From Rhizophlyctis rosea (Eukaryota; Chytridiomycota; Chytridiomycetes; Rhizophlyctidales; Rhizophlyctidaceae): a stretch of 64,000 bases of DNA. Position 1 is the stretch's first letter; each line of letters starts with the position of its first letter. The stretch spans positions 62,001 through 126,000 of the forward strand of contig JADGJC010000076.1 in NCBI GenBank assembly GCA_027596075.1, written 5' to 3'. A program made the position numbers and the translations under genes. This document shows positions 10,365-21,495 of the stretch, in pieces. The notes beneath the pieces were generated by a model, which was given only the letters and a program-made list of their open reading frames with translations, did not search any database and had not been told where the DNA came from.

Positions 10365-11597
10365 GTACATGTTGTTCACCAGTCCCATGCTGCTCCGGAT
10401 TGGGCTGTACAGGGCGTTGAACATTAGGCGGAACGTTTTGATGTAGGTGTCGGAGGGTTCCGTTGCTGCAGTCGTGCTGTCAGGATGTTGGGAATCGCAA
10501 TCTCTGCACCAGGTCAGGTTGGGATGTTTTTTGTGGAAAGCAGTGATGGCTTGGCACCATCCTTCAATGTCCATAAAATTGCGAATGTTGTAGGAAAGGT
10601 CGTAGAAGAGTTGTTCGATGGTGAGGAGGGCGCCATCTGCTATTAGGGAATGGATGTCGTGTGGGGAGGAGGATCGTATAGCTTTTCGGAGGTCGAATGC
10701 TTGGCGGGTTTCGTGGGAAAGGGCATCGGGGAAGTCGTTGAAGAGGGCACTCCAGTAGACCAATTCTGGATTTATTTGCATGAGACCTTCCACTTGGTCA
10801 TGGAATAGGGACTTTTCCATCTCGGAGGCCTCTTTTTGCATAGAAACCATCAGTGACAGGTATTCCGGCTCATCCACATACGCATCGATTCGAGGGATAA
10901 GGTCCGATAATTTCAAACGTTCTTTGACTAACGGATGGCGCAAAATTGTGAGTTCCTCATCCCAAACTTCCTGACCCTCGATCGAAAAGAAGTATGCGGA
11001 TAATGGGAACTGTTCATGCACAAGCATTTGATGGAGTTGTGTGTCAATTTCGTTTGCGTCGGTCAGCTCTGAGATGCTGGCGAATCGGTTGGCAGATTGC
11101 ACTCCCCAACTGGGCCATTCTGACTCAGCGAACATTTGTGCCAGCTTGGCCGCATCTGGGTATGCATGCTCATACCACTGAGTCATTTTGAGCAAGACCC
11201 GGAGAAATACTGGAGTTGATCCTTTGTGGTACTGAAACTTGTGACAGAACTCCTCTATATACACCAGAGGTGGTTTAGGGCCTTCAAGGATCAGATCCAA
11301 GATTGCGTCGTGGTACGCCCAGTTTGGGAAGTGGGTTAAGGTGAGGAGGGGATGGGGTGAGGACGCGGGATGGACTGGGGAGGCTTCGCGGAGAAGGGAA
11401 AGGACGACTTGTGGAGTGCGCAGGAAGGTATGTAAGCGACGGCATGTATGCGAGAGATTATAGATGGTGCGCCGAGGTGCGAAAGGGGACGCGAAATGGG
11501 AGGTACCCAAGTAGTAAGGCCACTTCTTCCGATCGAGTTGGATTGATTGTACGATACTGAGAAGGACGTCATCATTTATGGAGGTCAAAGTAGCCAT
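10287..11597 (-). CDS. F-box-like protein, intact family member
   Basis: A single exon of 436 codons with an ATG at 11597. The N-terminus (TSINDDVLLSIVQSI, then NLSHTCRRLHTFLR at about residues 46-59) has the spacing of an F-box: a conserved hydrophobic helix then the Leu-Ser-x-x-Cys-x-x-Leu stretch. By analogy it would dock onto Skp1 in an SCF ubiquitin ligase, with the remainder selecting targets. The C-terminal 370 residues are helical and without known repeats; conserved family phrases are FPNWA, GPKPPL, YDLS and GWCQAITA. Four broken paralogues lie at 17.4-24.7 kb on the other strand. This copy is the most diverged and the only undamaged one in the window. The assignment as F-box is by pattern, not by search. 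Confidence 0.7.
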   Translation of the reverse strand: MATLTSINDDVLLSIVQSIQLDRKKWPYYLGTSHFASPFAPRRTIYNLSHTCRRLHTFLRTPQVVLSLLREASPVHPASSPHPLLTLTHFPNWAYHDAILDLILEGPKPPLVYIEEFCHKFQYHKGSTPVFLRVLLKMTQWYEHAYPDAAKLAQMFAESEWPSWGVQSANRFASISELTDANEIDTQLHQMLVHEQFPLSAYFFSIEGQEVWDEELTILRHPLVKERLKLSDLIPRIDAYVDEPEYLSLMVSMQKEASEMEKSLFHDQVEGLMQINPELVYWSALFNDFPDALSHETRQAFDLRKAIRSSSPHDIHSLIADGALLTIEQLFYDLSYNIRNFMDIEGWCQAITAFHKKHPNLTWCRDCDSQHPDSTTAATEPSDTYIKTFRLMFNALYSPIRSSMGLVNNMYLARIEMGVKSGEFDWWECYVALEIS

Positions 11598-12007
11598 CGT
11601 TCAACTGAATCGTACACTATTTCAACAACTCCTGTATTAAGTGAGTGAGTCAGGCCGCCCTTTCAAGAGAGGGATGCGGAGGAAGTTGAAGAAAGTACTG
11701 ACCCTGCATAAAATTGCGAACTAGATGATGAAGAAAAATGTATAAATAATGTCTGCTTGCAAGTTGCCCACCTGAAATTCTTGAGGGATCGTATGGCTGA
11801 TGGATCACAAGCCACGGGTCCTATATCCATTACCCTTTACACTTCGGAAGTATCAACGGCAATGCACAGCGCCAGCCTCAGCATAAAGGAAACTAACGTA
11901 TGTTAAGATGCAAATCCGGGCTCATTGATGATATCATTTGCACAAACTATGTACATGAATTGCTGTACTGCATCAATCATACACACCCCAGCAGCGATCG
12001 TCAGAAT
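11598..12007. other. Intergenic between divergent 5' and convergent 3' ends
   Basis: Holds the promoter of the F-box-like gene and the 3' flank of the ComA-like gene. No other gene or motif seen. Confidence 0.4.
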
Positions 12008-13255
12008 TTAAAACCCAACAACCTTCCCCCAAACATCGCTCGTGCCCCACAACCCTCTCCGGACCCCTTCAAGCTGCAGCACTTGCGAGTGATCAACAAA
12101 CAGATTAACTTCAGGGCCATAAGTCCGCACATAGTGCGTGAAGACGGCGGGTTCGGATGCTTCAAACATTGTTTTCTCAATTCCTTTGAAGTACTATGGT
12201 CAGTCTACCAGAAAGTGGCAGATTAGGCAGAGCGCATACCTAGCTCAGACACAATCTGCGAGATGACATCCGTCCGCCACGTCTTGACGCTTTCAGTAAT
12301 GCCTTCTGACTCGATCATGATCAGATCACAGCCTTGGGAAATGAATTGTTTTGCTTGGGCGATGAGGAGGGATGTCGACTTTTGACCGAGACGTTCTAGG
12401 GACTCGGCTATGCATGGCAAGGGAACGCGGATGATGACTGATGTGCATATATGACATGTGCTTGCATCAAAATGACATACCATCTGTCGTCCCCCCAGCA
12501 CCAAACTGAATCCCAACCTCCGGTTTTGCTTTCAGACCAAGATCATGCACTCGATCCACAAGACGAGACCAGTCGTCTGTGGAGATGGTGATGAAGCCGG
12601 AGGAGAGTTCAATGGTATCGAAACTGAGAAGCAGAGAACAAACTCAATCAGCAATAGCTTGAGGCACCGTCTTGCCGCTAATCTTAAGACATACCCAATA
12701 TCCTTGCACGCTTTCAAGTACTTGGTCACCAGCTCATCACGATGCGGTCCCAACCCAGCCGTCAGCACCCGCTCAATGAACCCGCCCGTGGAGACTTTGA
12801 CGTCATATTCGTGTGCAATGGAGATGAGTTCTCGGACTGTGGCGCTGGGCATGAGGGTGAAGGATCCGCCTGCGAACTAATGTGTCCCACCATCATCAGA
12901 TTGAGCTCTGAATGATCCCGATCTTTCAACCCAAACGTGTCCCCACCTTCAAACTATCAACAACCCCACAAGCACTCTCCAACACATCCCTCAAATACCG
13001 CGGTCCCATGATACTGTAATACGGCCCACGGATCTCCGTTATCCCTCTTGACCGCGGCTTGCTGCCCCGGTTCGTGAGACCCAGAAAGCCAAACTCGGAA
13101 TTGTAATGGAGTTGTTGCTTGGTGTCAGGTGTGTCGCTCTTCTTCTTGGCGTGGGACATGGGACGGGTGGAGGAGAGTGTGCGTGTTGCGGTTGGGAGTG
13201 GAAGGAAGGGTGTGGGGCGGACAGAGGCGGGGAGGTGGAGGAGACGGCGGGACAT
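12008..13255 (-). CDS. ComA-like (phosphosulfolactate synthase family) protein
   Basis: Five exons (13255-12947, 12876-12695, 12623-12481, 12407-12240, 12183-12008) join in phase into 325 residues. Conserved stretches are TEIRGPYYS, SLKFAGGSF across intron 1, HEYDVKVSTGGFIE, ELSSGFI, KPEVGIQFGAGG, LIMIESEGIT and VDHSQVLQLEGVRRGLWG. This is the TIM-barrel family of (2R)-phospho-3-sulfolactate synthase, which in methanogens adds sulfite to phosphoenolpyruvate. Fungi do not make coenzyme M, so the fungal and plant (Hsa32-like) members have an uncertain role. I start at ATG 13255; the first 50 residues are Arg/Ser/Pro-rich without acids (SRRLLHLPASVRPTPFLPLP), which suggests mitochondrial import. 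All five exons run from C-rich to G-rich. Confidence 0.88.
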
Positions 13256-13791
13256 GGTTGTTTGGGATGGTCTAATCGTTGACTTCGTCGCACTGATGTG
13301 CTGCGCTATCTGCACCAATACAGAATGATGGACTTCGCGCCGGGGAAGAAATCGAGCTGGAAGTAAAATTGAAGGGGTGCATCTTTTAAAATCATCTCAA
13401 GGGAGACGAGGAACAGCTGAACACCCCATGACGCGATGGCAAGCAAAACAGCGAAGCCAACGCGTTCACGTGTCGCTGAGTCATCATGATGGAAACACAT
13501 TCAGGGTCTTATAACCATCTTCCTCAATTTGTCCTTGGACGAGCAGGAAAATGTATTACTAGCGCCATTTCTATTATATCAAGTGCACATGGGTAAGTGC
13601 AAAATATCCTTTCCGAGTCAGGAACACTGGCAAGGTTTTATTAAGAGGGTACCAGCCCTCCTGAACATGTATTTGAAGTGCAAGATTAGAACTCGATACA
13701 AGGGTATCTACATTGATCTCCCCCATCAGCTTGTCAGCGCAGGAGTCTTCGATCCTAACAGGCTATCCCTATCGCAGCTTCTAACGCATAT

Positions 13792-15452
13792 TTACAAGCA
13801 TTGAGAGTAGTACTGGTTAGAGGCTTTGCAGGTAGACCCAGATTGGCAGCACGTCGGTCCATTAAATCCTTGTCCACCACATTGACCGTATTTTGCTGCG
13901 CATGTTCCTGTGGAAGGGGGGACAGTGGTGGTGGTAGCCGGAGGAGGGGTGTTAGAATCAACGGTAACAGTAATGGTTTGTCCGGGGGCGGTGACAGTGA
14001 CAGTTTCAGGCGAGTCTGCGTAAACAGTGCAGATGTCGCTAGACCCACCGGTTGTGGTTGTAGACCGAGTAGTTGTGGTGGTGGTTGTAGTGCGGGTGGT
14101 AGTCGTGGTAGTGGTAGCGGTGGTGGTCTGAACGCAAATAGAACGATGTCAATTGATTGCCATGGCGATTGAGGAGAGATGGCAGTTCCGACACTTACGG
14201 TAGCAGCACTCCCAGTCAAAGTGGGAGCAGTCCAAGTAATCCAAGAGTTGTCCACACTAGCAGAGTCAGAGTGGAACACGTTGGTAGCAACGTTCTGGTC
14301 CAACAAGAACCTGTTCACGAACGCTTGCAACTCGCTAGTCTGCGCCGACGGCCAAGCACAGTGGCTGTGGCCCGCAACAAGAGAGTACCCCAACTTGGTC
14401 GCGTCTCCCAAAGCACCGAAGACCTTTTGGGCAGCAGACATGCAGGTAATGGAGGACTTGTAACCCAGCCAGTCGATGTTGTTGTCGGTAGCGTACAGAC
14501 CACGGGGAGTTGATCCCGTAGTAGCAATAAGGGCGGCAAGCATGTGGTGGTCAAAGGGGAGGGTGGTAACTTTGTTGACGTAGGGGTTGAAGTTGGTGGA
14601 GAACCAGACGTTTTCGCCGATGATCTCGGAGGCGGTTTGGGTGCTGGTGCCTGAGGAGTTGATTTGGTCGGAGATGCGCCAGCAGGCGGAACCACCGGAG
14701 CCGGATTCTTGTGGGATGGTGAGGGCGACACGGTCGTCGAGGGCACCCGCGACGAGGGCTCCCTTGCCGTTGCGGGAGCAACCGGTGACACCGATACGGG
14801 CGGCATTGATGCCGACGTTGGTGGTTTCGAGGGCATCGATGATGCGAGAAACACCCCACGCCCAAGCGGTCAGGGCACCGGCAGAGTGGGTAGAACCGTA
14901 AAGGTCGTAGAACTTTCCTTTCCCGCGGGAGGAGCCGTCTTGTTGTGCGGCGATGTCATCGTTGTTGAAAGTGCTGTTGGGTATTGATGCAAAGTAATGA
15001 GTATCGGATCACAGCCTTTCCTTTGAAAGCAATACATACATGATAGCAACACCAGTGGGACGAGCGATGCTGAGAGCGCCGTACGCAATAATCGCGGGAA
15101 CTTTGTTGGAGGTAGAAGCACCAGAGGGCAAAGACACGGTAGCAGTGAAGGAGATAGACTTTCCACCATTGCTGACATTGACAGTAAGGGTAGTACCGGA
15201 GTAGCTACCGGTAACAGACGAGGGCTTTGGCGGCTTGGTACCGAGTTCGAATTTATCAAGGAGTTGGAGGATTTCTTGGCGACGGCATTCCCAGTCGGCC
15301 TTGGTGGTCACTTTCGTTCCACCGGTGAAGGTGAAAGGGTCGTTGAGTTTAGCAACGGAGACGGTGTTGAGGTTGACGGTGGGGCAGGATTGAGCGGTGA
15401 CGCTCGTGGCGGCGATGAGAATTGCACCGGCTGCGACGTGGGAGACCTTCAT
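13792..15452 (-). CDS. Secreted glucuronoyl esterase (CE15) with C-terminal CBM1
   Basis: Three exons (15452-15040, 14973-14199, 14127-13792) give 507 residues. A signal peptide ([20 protein letters not shown]) leads into the CE15 fold: [21 protein letters not shown], the nucleophile motif [12 protein letters not shown] (catalytic Ser), [14 protein letters not shown], and a late catalytic His (AGHSHCAWP). These enzymes cut the ester between lignin alcohols and 4-O-methyl-glucuronic acid of xylan. A Thr-rich linker follows, then a cellulose-binding CBM1 ([19 protein letters not shown], ending YYSQCL) with its aromatic binding face. Intron 2 falls just before the linker, separating catalytic and binding modules. 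Codons are C-ending throughout, as in highly expressed genes. Confidence 0.93.
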
Positions 15453-17413
15453 GTTGTGCGAGAAACTTGTTTGGATGGGGTGATAGGTTGTAGAAAGCTA
15501 AAACTCAGGACTCCTGCCAAGAAATCTCACAAAGAGATTGGAGGAGTGGGGTCAGAGTTTATAAACGGAACAGGAAGCTGTTGGCTTCTCTCTGTGCCAT
15601 TCTTCCGGAGGTTTGCATTCTACAACTTCCACCACGCATCCAAACCCCGAGAAAAGGAAACGCCATTTCGGAATAGCTCCAATGCAGCTCCACCCCAATA
15701 TGATGACATTAGCCCAGGTCGCTAGAACACACCCGCAGTAATGGAACACGATGAAGAGTCATGAAAAGCACCACGCTTCCAGTCGGCCCTTCCAACCGAG
15801 GAGACGTGACCCTGTCCATCAACAAGGCACTAGTCAGTCCAGTCACGAAGCCACCCCTCAGCCACTGAGCCCGGTGGTCACCGACATGCCGCACATTCCA
15901 CAACCGCAGAGGAAAGAGAACCCGTTTGGGGAAGGAGGCGTCCTACTCCACCGTTAAAATGGAAAAAACTCCACGGCATGAATACTTTAAAAGCAAGTTA
16001 CACCAAGCGCAGTCATCCTTGCGACAGGAAGTTTTTGATAATGTTGCTTGATTTGGGGTGGGGAACTGTGGAAGGTAAATGCGGAATCGGTCGAAATTCG
16101 GTTCGTGTGGTGTGTCGGTGGTTGATTATGGAAGCATGGTGCTCTGGTGCTTTGAACATGACCTGGTGGAGTGGGTGTATTGCATGTTGAAAATTGATCT
16201 AGATGCGGGAAAATGCCACTGACATAATACCAACTAGGTATGTTTGTATCGCACTGACGGCGCCCATAACACTCGAAAACCGGCATCATCGTTCAGTTCG
16301 TTTGCGCATCGAGGAACTGTTTGAGGTACCATGCATACCGTTGAGTTTCCCAGTGACCGCTCTTCAGCAAGTTGCCTATCCACACCAATTGAAGATGTGG
16401 AATCGACGAGATCCATAAATTTTCTAAAATTCAGCTCCTTCCGCCCACCTTACATATCATGTTCACGCCTCCGATAGGTGGACTGATTGACGTGCCAGCC
16501 ACACGAGGTCACGATTCATTCAAGACCAGAGGTTGTCTCTTGACTGGCTGCCGCGTGTGGCTCGTGTGGACGGCAAGTATGGCACATTTGGCTTGTCCAC
16601 TTCCTGGAATTGACCAGAGCCAAGGTGCGTTGCAACCCAAGATGTTCATATGAACTAAAGGACCATGCAAACCCACTCGCGAGGCATGCTCAAAGTTTCA
16701 GCTGTTTCCCTGCAATAGGGTCCACTATTGTGTAGAGTAAAATGTTCAAATCGGGATTGGGACGAAAAAGTTGAAGACCGGTCGAAGGCACAGTCATACG
16801 TTGTTTGTGGCTGCGCCAGTCTGTCAAAATGCAGTGACCTCCGATTAAAATCACGTGCGCAAAAATCACGTGCGATGCGCAATGACGCATCTGCAAGGGT
16901 TACAACAAATTGGTCAGCCATTGCCTTTGGATTCAATTTGATCGCCGTGAAAAAGCGGAGTTGTTAACCTGCAAAGGCTTTTCGCTCTTCAGTCTTCTCC
17001 TTTTCCCACGTCTCTTGATTCCGAGTCTTCCTATTCCCACGCCGATTGCCGGCTTCGTCCAGTCAGCGTAGACTCCAACACCAATCTGTAGAAGGAAGAT
17101 ACTTCAAGGTGCGCACCGGTGGTCAACGTGCAGGGATGCCACGCTTGCGGTGGTTGCCTCAAAGTTAGGTGCTCCATGGGGCAAGAACTCACCCGAATCC
17201 CACACACAACAGATCATTTCAAAAGCGCGCTGGCCGCAAAACAGTATTTCACCTCTTTATCTTCACGTTACTGTCGATATACCTCGCTTCTCTGCACATA
17301 AGTCACCGGCGAACATCACCACTAGTTTCAACGTAAGACTACTTTCGGATACCGTCTTTTTTCAAAATGCGCATATTGACCCATCTGTAACTGATAGGCT
17401 CGGCAACTGAAGC
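15453..17413. other. Long intergenic stretch upstream of the esterase
   Basis: The part next to 15453 is the esterase promoter. No gene was recognised; several open frames on both strands lack protein-like composition. A paired E-box occurs at 16848-16874. Confidence 0.4.
16848..16874. promoter_or_regulatory. Tandem CACGTG E-boxes
   Basis: AAAATCACGTGCG occurs twice, with CACGTG at 16852-16857 and 16867-16872, 15 bp centre to centre, on the same face within about 1.5 helical turns. CACGTG with a 5' T is a binding site for fungal bHLH factors (Cbf1/Pho4/USF type). No gene start lies close by, so its target is unknown; a decayed promoter of the 17.4-kb relic is possible. Confidence 0.4.
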
Positions 17414-17560
17414 CATCCGAACAGAGCAACCTCTCTACCGATCCTCTCACAACGGGCAACGACGGCGTCCGGCTCGCCATCACGCAACGCGTCTCGCTGA
17501 CATTCAAGAACGAGCAACACAGCGCTCCCTTTCGATACCGATCTCAACCTTGGGCACCTC

Positions 17561-18290
17561 AATTCTGGCACTCAAGTTGACGATGAGAGCGAAGGGGGTA
17601 ACATCCCTTCAGTTCTTCGTGGTCGCTTGAGGATCAGGGTGAGGTTTTTGCGGCACCTCAATTCTGGCACTCAAGTTGACGATTCGAGCATTCCGCTCTT
17701 GTCGTCTCTTGAGGATCAGGGTGAGGATTCTGTGGGCAACGCCTCAATTCTGGCACTCAAGTTGACGATTCGAGCACTTTGCTCTTGTCGTCTCTTCGAG
17801 GATCAGGGTGAAGACGAGGGTACTGAGGGCACTTCAATTCTGGCACTCAAGTTGACGATTCGAGCGCTTTGCTCTTGNNNNNNNNNNNNNNNNNNNNNNN
17901 NNNNNNNNNNNNNNNNNNNNNNNNNNNNNNNNNNNNNNNNNNNNNNNNNNNNNCGTCTCTTCGAGGATCAGGGTGAAGACGAGGGTACTGAGGGCACTTC
18001 AATTCTGGCACTCAAGTTGACGATTCGAGCACTTTGCTCTTGTCGTCTCTTCGAGGATCAGGGTGAAGACGAGGGTACTGAGGGCACTTCAATTCTGGCA
18101 CTCAAGTTGACGATTCGAGCGCTTTGCTCTTGTCGTCTCTTCGAGGATCAGGGTGAAGACGAGGGCACTGAGGGCACTTCAATTCTGGCACTCAAGTTGA
18201 CGATTCGAGCGCTTTGCTCTTGCCGTCTCTTCAAGGATCAGGGTGAAGATTTTGTGGGCACTGAGGGCACCTTAATTCTGGCATCCATTT
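17561..18290. repeat. 90-bp (30-codon) minisatellite
   Basis: The phrase aattctggcactcaagttga recurs at 17561, 17660, 17746, 17836, then after a gap at 18001, 18091 and 18181, with a degraded copy at 18273. Inner units are exactly 90 bp and nearly identical. Because 90 is a multiple of three, one frame stays open through all units, giving a 30-residue repeat (LFEDQGEDEGTEGTSILALK then LTIRALCSCR). There is no ATG in that frame. The array sits inside an F-box-like relic. Confidence 0.9.
17878..17953. other. Assembly gap (76 N)
   Basis: Seventy-six N interrupt the 90-bp repeat. In phase with the period the gap would need to be a multiple of 90 plus 1; 76 is therefore an estimate, and the true repeat number is unknown. 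Confidence 0.95.
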
Positions 18291-18640
18291 GGACGATGGT
18301 GAGTGAGTGGACTTCCACTCAACTCTCGTAGTCCACTTGGGGATCAGGGTAAGGATTTGTGCGAATCAAGCTCCTTCACGGAAGGAACCGTGTAAGCTCC
18401 AAGAGCCAAGAGCCGGTAACACTGAATCTACCGCATTTTGCGTGGATGACGAGAGGGAACACACTACTTCACATGAAGGGGAAAACAGCATTGTAGTACC
18501 CCTACGTGTACAATCCGGCAATGCTCAGTACGCTGATGGACACATGGCACAACCACCATGAAGACGTTGCAAACGACTCCGATCCGCCCGTCGAGTGTCA
18601 TCAGGGGACTCGAAGGCACGTCTGCAACACGGGGATGATG

Positions 18641-19276
18641 TTGACAATCATAACCTCACGCGACTATGGTCAATCCATTACCCAAAGTGTTGCAATTCCA
18701 AGGCTCTCCGTTCGGCGAGAAATGCCTTAGTGTCGAAGTCCAAGAACACTGCATTTTTCATGGAAATATCTGGAGTGAAATTTTATCAAACATCGTTCAT
18801 CAATGATTCGATCAGTGACTTGTCGCTTCTTCATCTCAATTTTTGTGTTTCTGCTCTTGGTCTCTTGGCTTCGTTTTCCCATTCTCATCGTGAGTCGTGA
18901 TCAGCCTACCGCCGGGTCAAAGTCGAGCGAACATCACTTTGCGTTCGATAGACGAATGTATGTTGGGTTTCCGTAGTTAATGGGCAGTGGAGATTCCCCG
19001 CTTGCAAGGGTCGACTTAGTTCGCTTAGTGACTAGGACTCACACAAAACACCCGCTACCGCAGACCCTCTCGACACCACACCAAGCCTGAGAACAAAGCG
19101 AACCCTTTTGTTTCTCCTTATTGTATCTATATCTCTCTTCTTTTCATACAAGTCGACAGCTGAGCTTAATTCCGTAGTATCTCAGGGTGGGTTTGCTTTA
19201 CGGATACGCCCCATAAAATGACGTTGACACTGACGCACCGAGAACTGATAGCCCTACGAACTCATACTATCCGAAC
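18641..19276. other. Intergenic, upstream of an F-box-like copy
   Basis: Contains the promoter region of the copy at 19277. Weak resemblance to F-box-like gene sequence may extend to about 18830. No intact gene. Confidence 0.35.
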
Positions 19277-20786
19277 ATGGCAACCTCTCAATCGATGACC
19301 CTCACTACAATCAATGACGATGCCCTGCTCGCCATCATGCAATATGTCCCGCTGACACTCAACAACGAGCAACACAGCGCCCGCTCTCGATACCGACCCC
19401 TGAACTACATCGGTAACCTCTCACATACCTGTCGACGTCTTCACACGTTTCTTCGAAACCCACGAATCGTTATTGCCCTCTTTCAAAGCGCACCACCCTT
19501 TCACGCCGTCGCATTGCTGGCCAGCTTCCCGAATTGGGCTCGTCAAGCGTCGATTATTGACGCAATCATTGCTGGTCCCAAACCTCCGTTGATACATGCT
19601 GAACTGTTTCTTGAGAGATTACTTCACAAGGAGGAATTGCTGCTCCCCTTCTTTCAGATACTGTCAAAGGCGGCATCGTGGTATCCAAACGTGTACGGTC
19701 CGGCAACTCCCAGTAAGCTGATGGGCGTATGGCACAATTACTATGAAGACGGCGACGAACTTCCATCCGTTCGTCGATTCTGGAACGTCATCCGCGGCTA
19801 CAGACAAGAACAACTTGCAGCTCAGATCAACGCACCGGAAACTGCCGCGCAATTCCGAATAATGCTAGAAGATGAAAAGTTTTCCCTTCCGGAGTTTTTC
19901 AGTCAATGTTTTTCTCACAAGGAACGCTTCTCGGTGCAGGAGTTTGTGTTCCTGGTACATCCGACTGTGAAGCAATTCCTCACCATCACTGACATCATCC
20001 CGCGCGTTCCCGAGTACGTCACCCCGTCGCACCATTCGTTGAAGATTGTTAAGGAGCTGTACGAGAATGCTACGCCGTATCAGATTAAAACCTTTGAAAA
20101 ACATGTCCTATACTGGGTCGATACGGAAGCTAGCTGAGAGCTCTGCGATGCGCTGTTTACGAACTTCCCTGCAGCCATCCCATGGGACGCAGAAGTCAGT
20201 CTCATGCTCCGTCGAGCCATCCGGGAGTCGGATCTGCGGGAAGTTGAGCATTTGATCGACGAGGGGGTTGTTGTTGGGTATAAGCAGCTTTATTACGACT
20301 TGTCGCACATCGTTCATAAGCGCTTGGATCTTACGGGGTGGGGTGTGGCGGTTTCTGCTCTGTTGACGAAGTATCCGGATTTGGGGTGGTGTGAGGATCC
20401 GAGGAGGTGGTATACGCGATGGTTTAGGTGTGATGATGTTCGTTGTCAGATCTGTTATGTGGAGTCCAAGCACAACAGTCCCGAGCGCAATCTAGACAGT
20501 TTGATGTACAATAGTTTGTGGTGTGCACTCGATTCTACGCGCCGGGGTAGATCGAGTGAAGTTGATGCGTGCGCGGTGAAGCATTTCGGGATGGTAGAGG
20601 ATTGGATTAGGAGTGATATGATTCGGTGGAGGCCAGTTAGAGGCGTTGCTGATGTGGTTGGCGGAGAAGGATGAGACGGGGAGGGAGGCAGATGATAGTG
20701 AAGCGGGTGATGATTTGGAGTGGTCAGAGCATGGGAAGTTGGAAGGTATTAAGGATGGGAATTGGTTTAGGAGGGATCAGGATTAA
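19277..20786 (+). pseudogene. F-box-like paralogue with one nonsense codon and one frameshift deletion
   Basis: ATG at 19277 opens a protein with the F-box-like start (TTINDDALLAIMQYVPLTL, then NLSHTCRRLHTFLRNPR) and the family phrases FPNWA, GPKPPL and ILSKAASWYP. A TGA at 20135-20137 stops it after VDTEAS, but the same frame continues without break as ELCDALFTNFPAA to TGA at 20672, matching the next paralogue residue for residue in places (YKQLYYDLSHIVHK, LGWCEDPR). Near 20640 about 28 codons found in the 21496 copy are missing and the frame changes; the expected tail (ALLMWLAEKDE) then runs to TAA at 20784-20786. Two lesions suggest decay. If the TGA were an assembly error, a 460-residue protein would remain. 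Confidence 0.75.
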
Positions 20787-21495
20787 GATTGGGTTGCTGA
20801 AAGTTTCCACAAGGCGTCTTCGTCATGTACAGAAAGTTCAAAACAGTAACTTAGTAAACCCTAGCTTTGGGACCGCAAAATGCCACGCTGGTATGCAATT
20901 CTGTGGGCATGGAATAAGAAACATCTATATAAGAGAAAAGCAAAAGTACCTCCTTTCAAGACGAATCTTTCACGAATCAACTATTGTAGAGCACCGCACT
21001 TTATTCAGGTATTACCAGCAGCAAGTTATGTGCATGGCGCAGGGAACCCAGTTGAGGTCATTTATCAGTGACTAAATCATTCACGTGCTGGCAACCCCAG
21101 GCTGTGGCCAGGGTCAAACCATTTTCAAAATATCGCTTTCACTTTTCGAAACAGTTCCCACGCTCACCCATCACCGATTTCCTTTCCTTCAGTTTTGTTT
21201 CTCAGGTGCACGTCATCACTCGACAGTGTCCGTTACACCGTTATACGAAGGTGCGTTGCTTTGTCCTTTTATGATACAACCTCGGACCGGCTTAACGGAA
21301 TTGCTCATTTAGGAAGCAACCCACCCTCGTTTTGCGTTCTTCCCTCCGCCCTTTCAAGTTGGCGGTTGATCTCGCTGTCGATATTCTTTGGTGCGTTTGC
21401 TCATCCAGATTGATCTTCCGGCACAGTTGTCCGATGGCCAGGACTTCCACGCTGACTTTAGCGCCAACAGTCCAGGTGAAAGAAACCGTTCAATC
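20787..21495. other. Intergenic between two F-box-like copies
   Basis: Holds the 3' flank of one copy and the promoter of the next. No gene seen. Confidence 0.4.

Larger units (their letters stand above)
17414..18640 (+). pseudogene. F-box-like relic split by a minisatellite
   Basis: The left part (17414-17550) aligns with the start of the paralogue at 19277: catccgaacagagcaacctc against tatccgaacatggcaacctc, then ctcgccatca, ctgacattcaagaacgagcaacacagcgc and cgataccga. The start codon ATG has become AGA. The right part (18500-18610) aligns with the middle of the same paralogue (gtgtacaatccggcaatgctcagtacgctgatgg against gtgtacggtccggcaactcccagtaagctgatgg, then atggcacaa and catgaagacg). Between them lies a 90-bp-period array instead of gene sequence. 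No frame is intact. This is a dead copy. Confidence 0.7.

Noticed and set aside
13529..13804. 91-codon plus-strand frame beside the CE15 gene
   Set aside because: It lacks a recognised domain and runs into the 3' end of the esterase on the other strand; composition is not distinctive.
14551..14865. Arg/His-rich and Pro-rich frames inside the CE15 gene
   Set aside because: They are out-of-frame readings of the catalytic exon, whose correct frame shows all CE15 motifs.
17627..18331. Plus-strand 234-codon frame over the 90-bp repeat as a repeat protein gene
   Set aside because: It has no ATG, crosses an assembly gap, and lies within a recognisable dead gene. Reported as a repeat instead.
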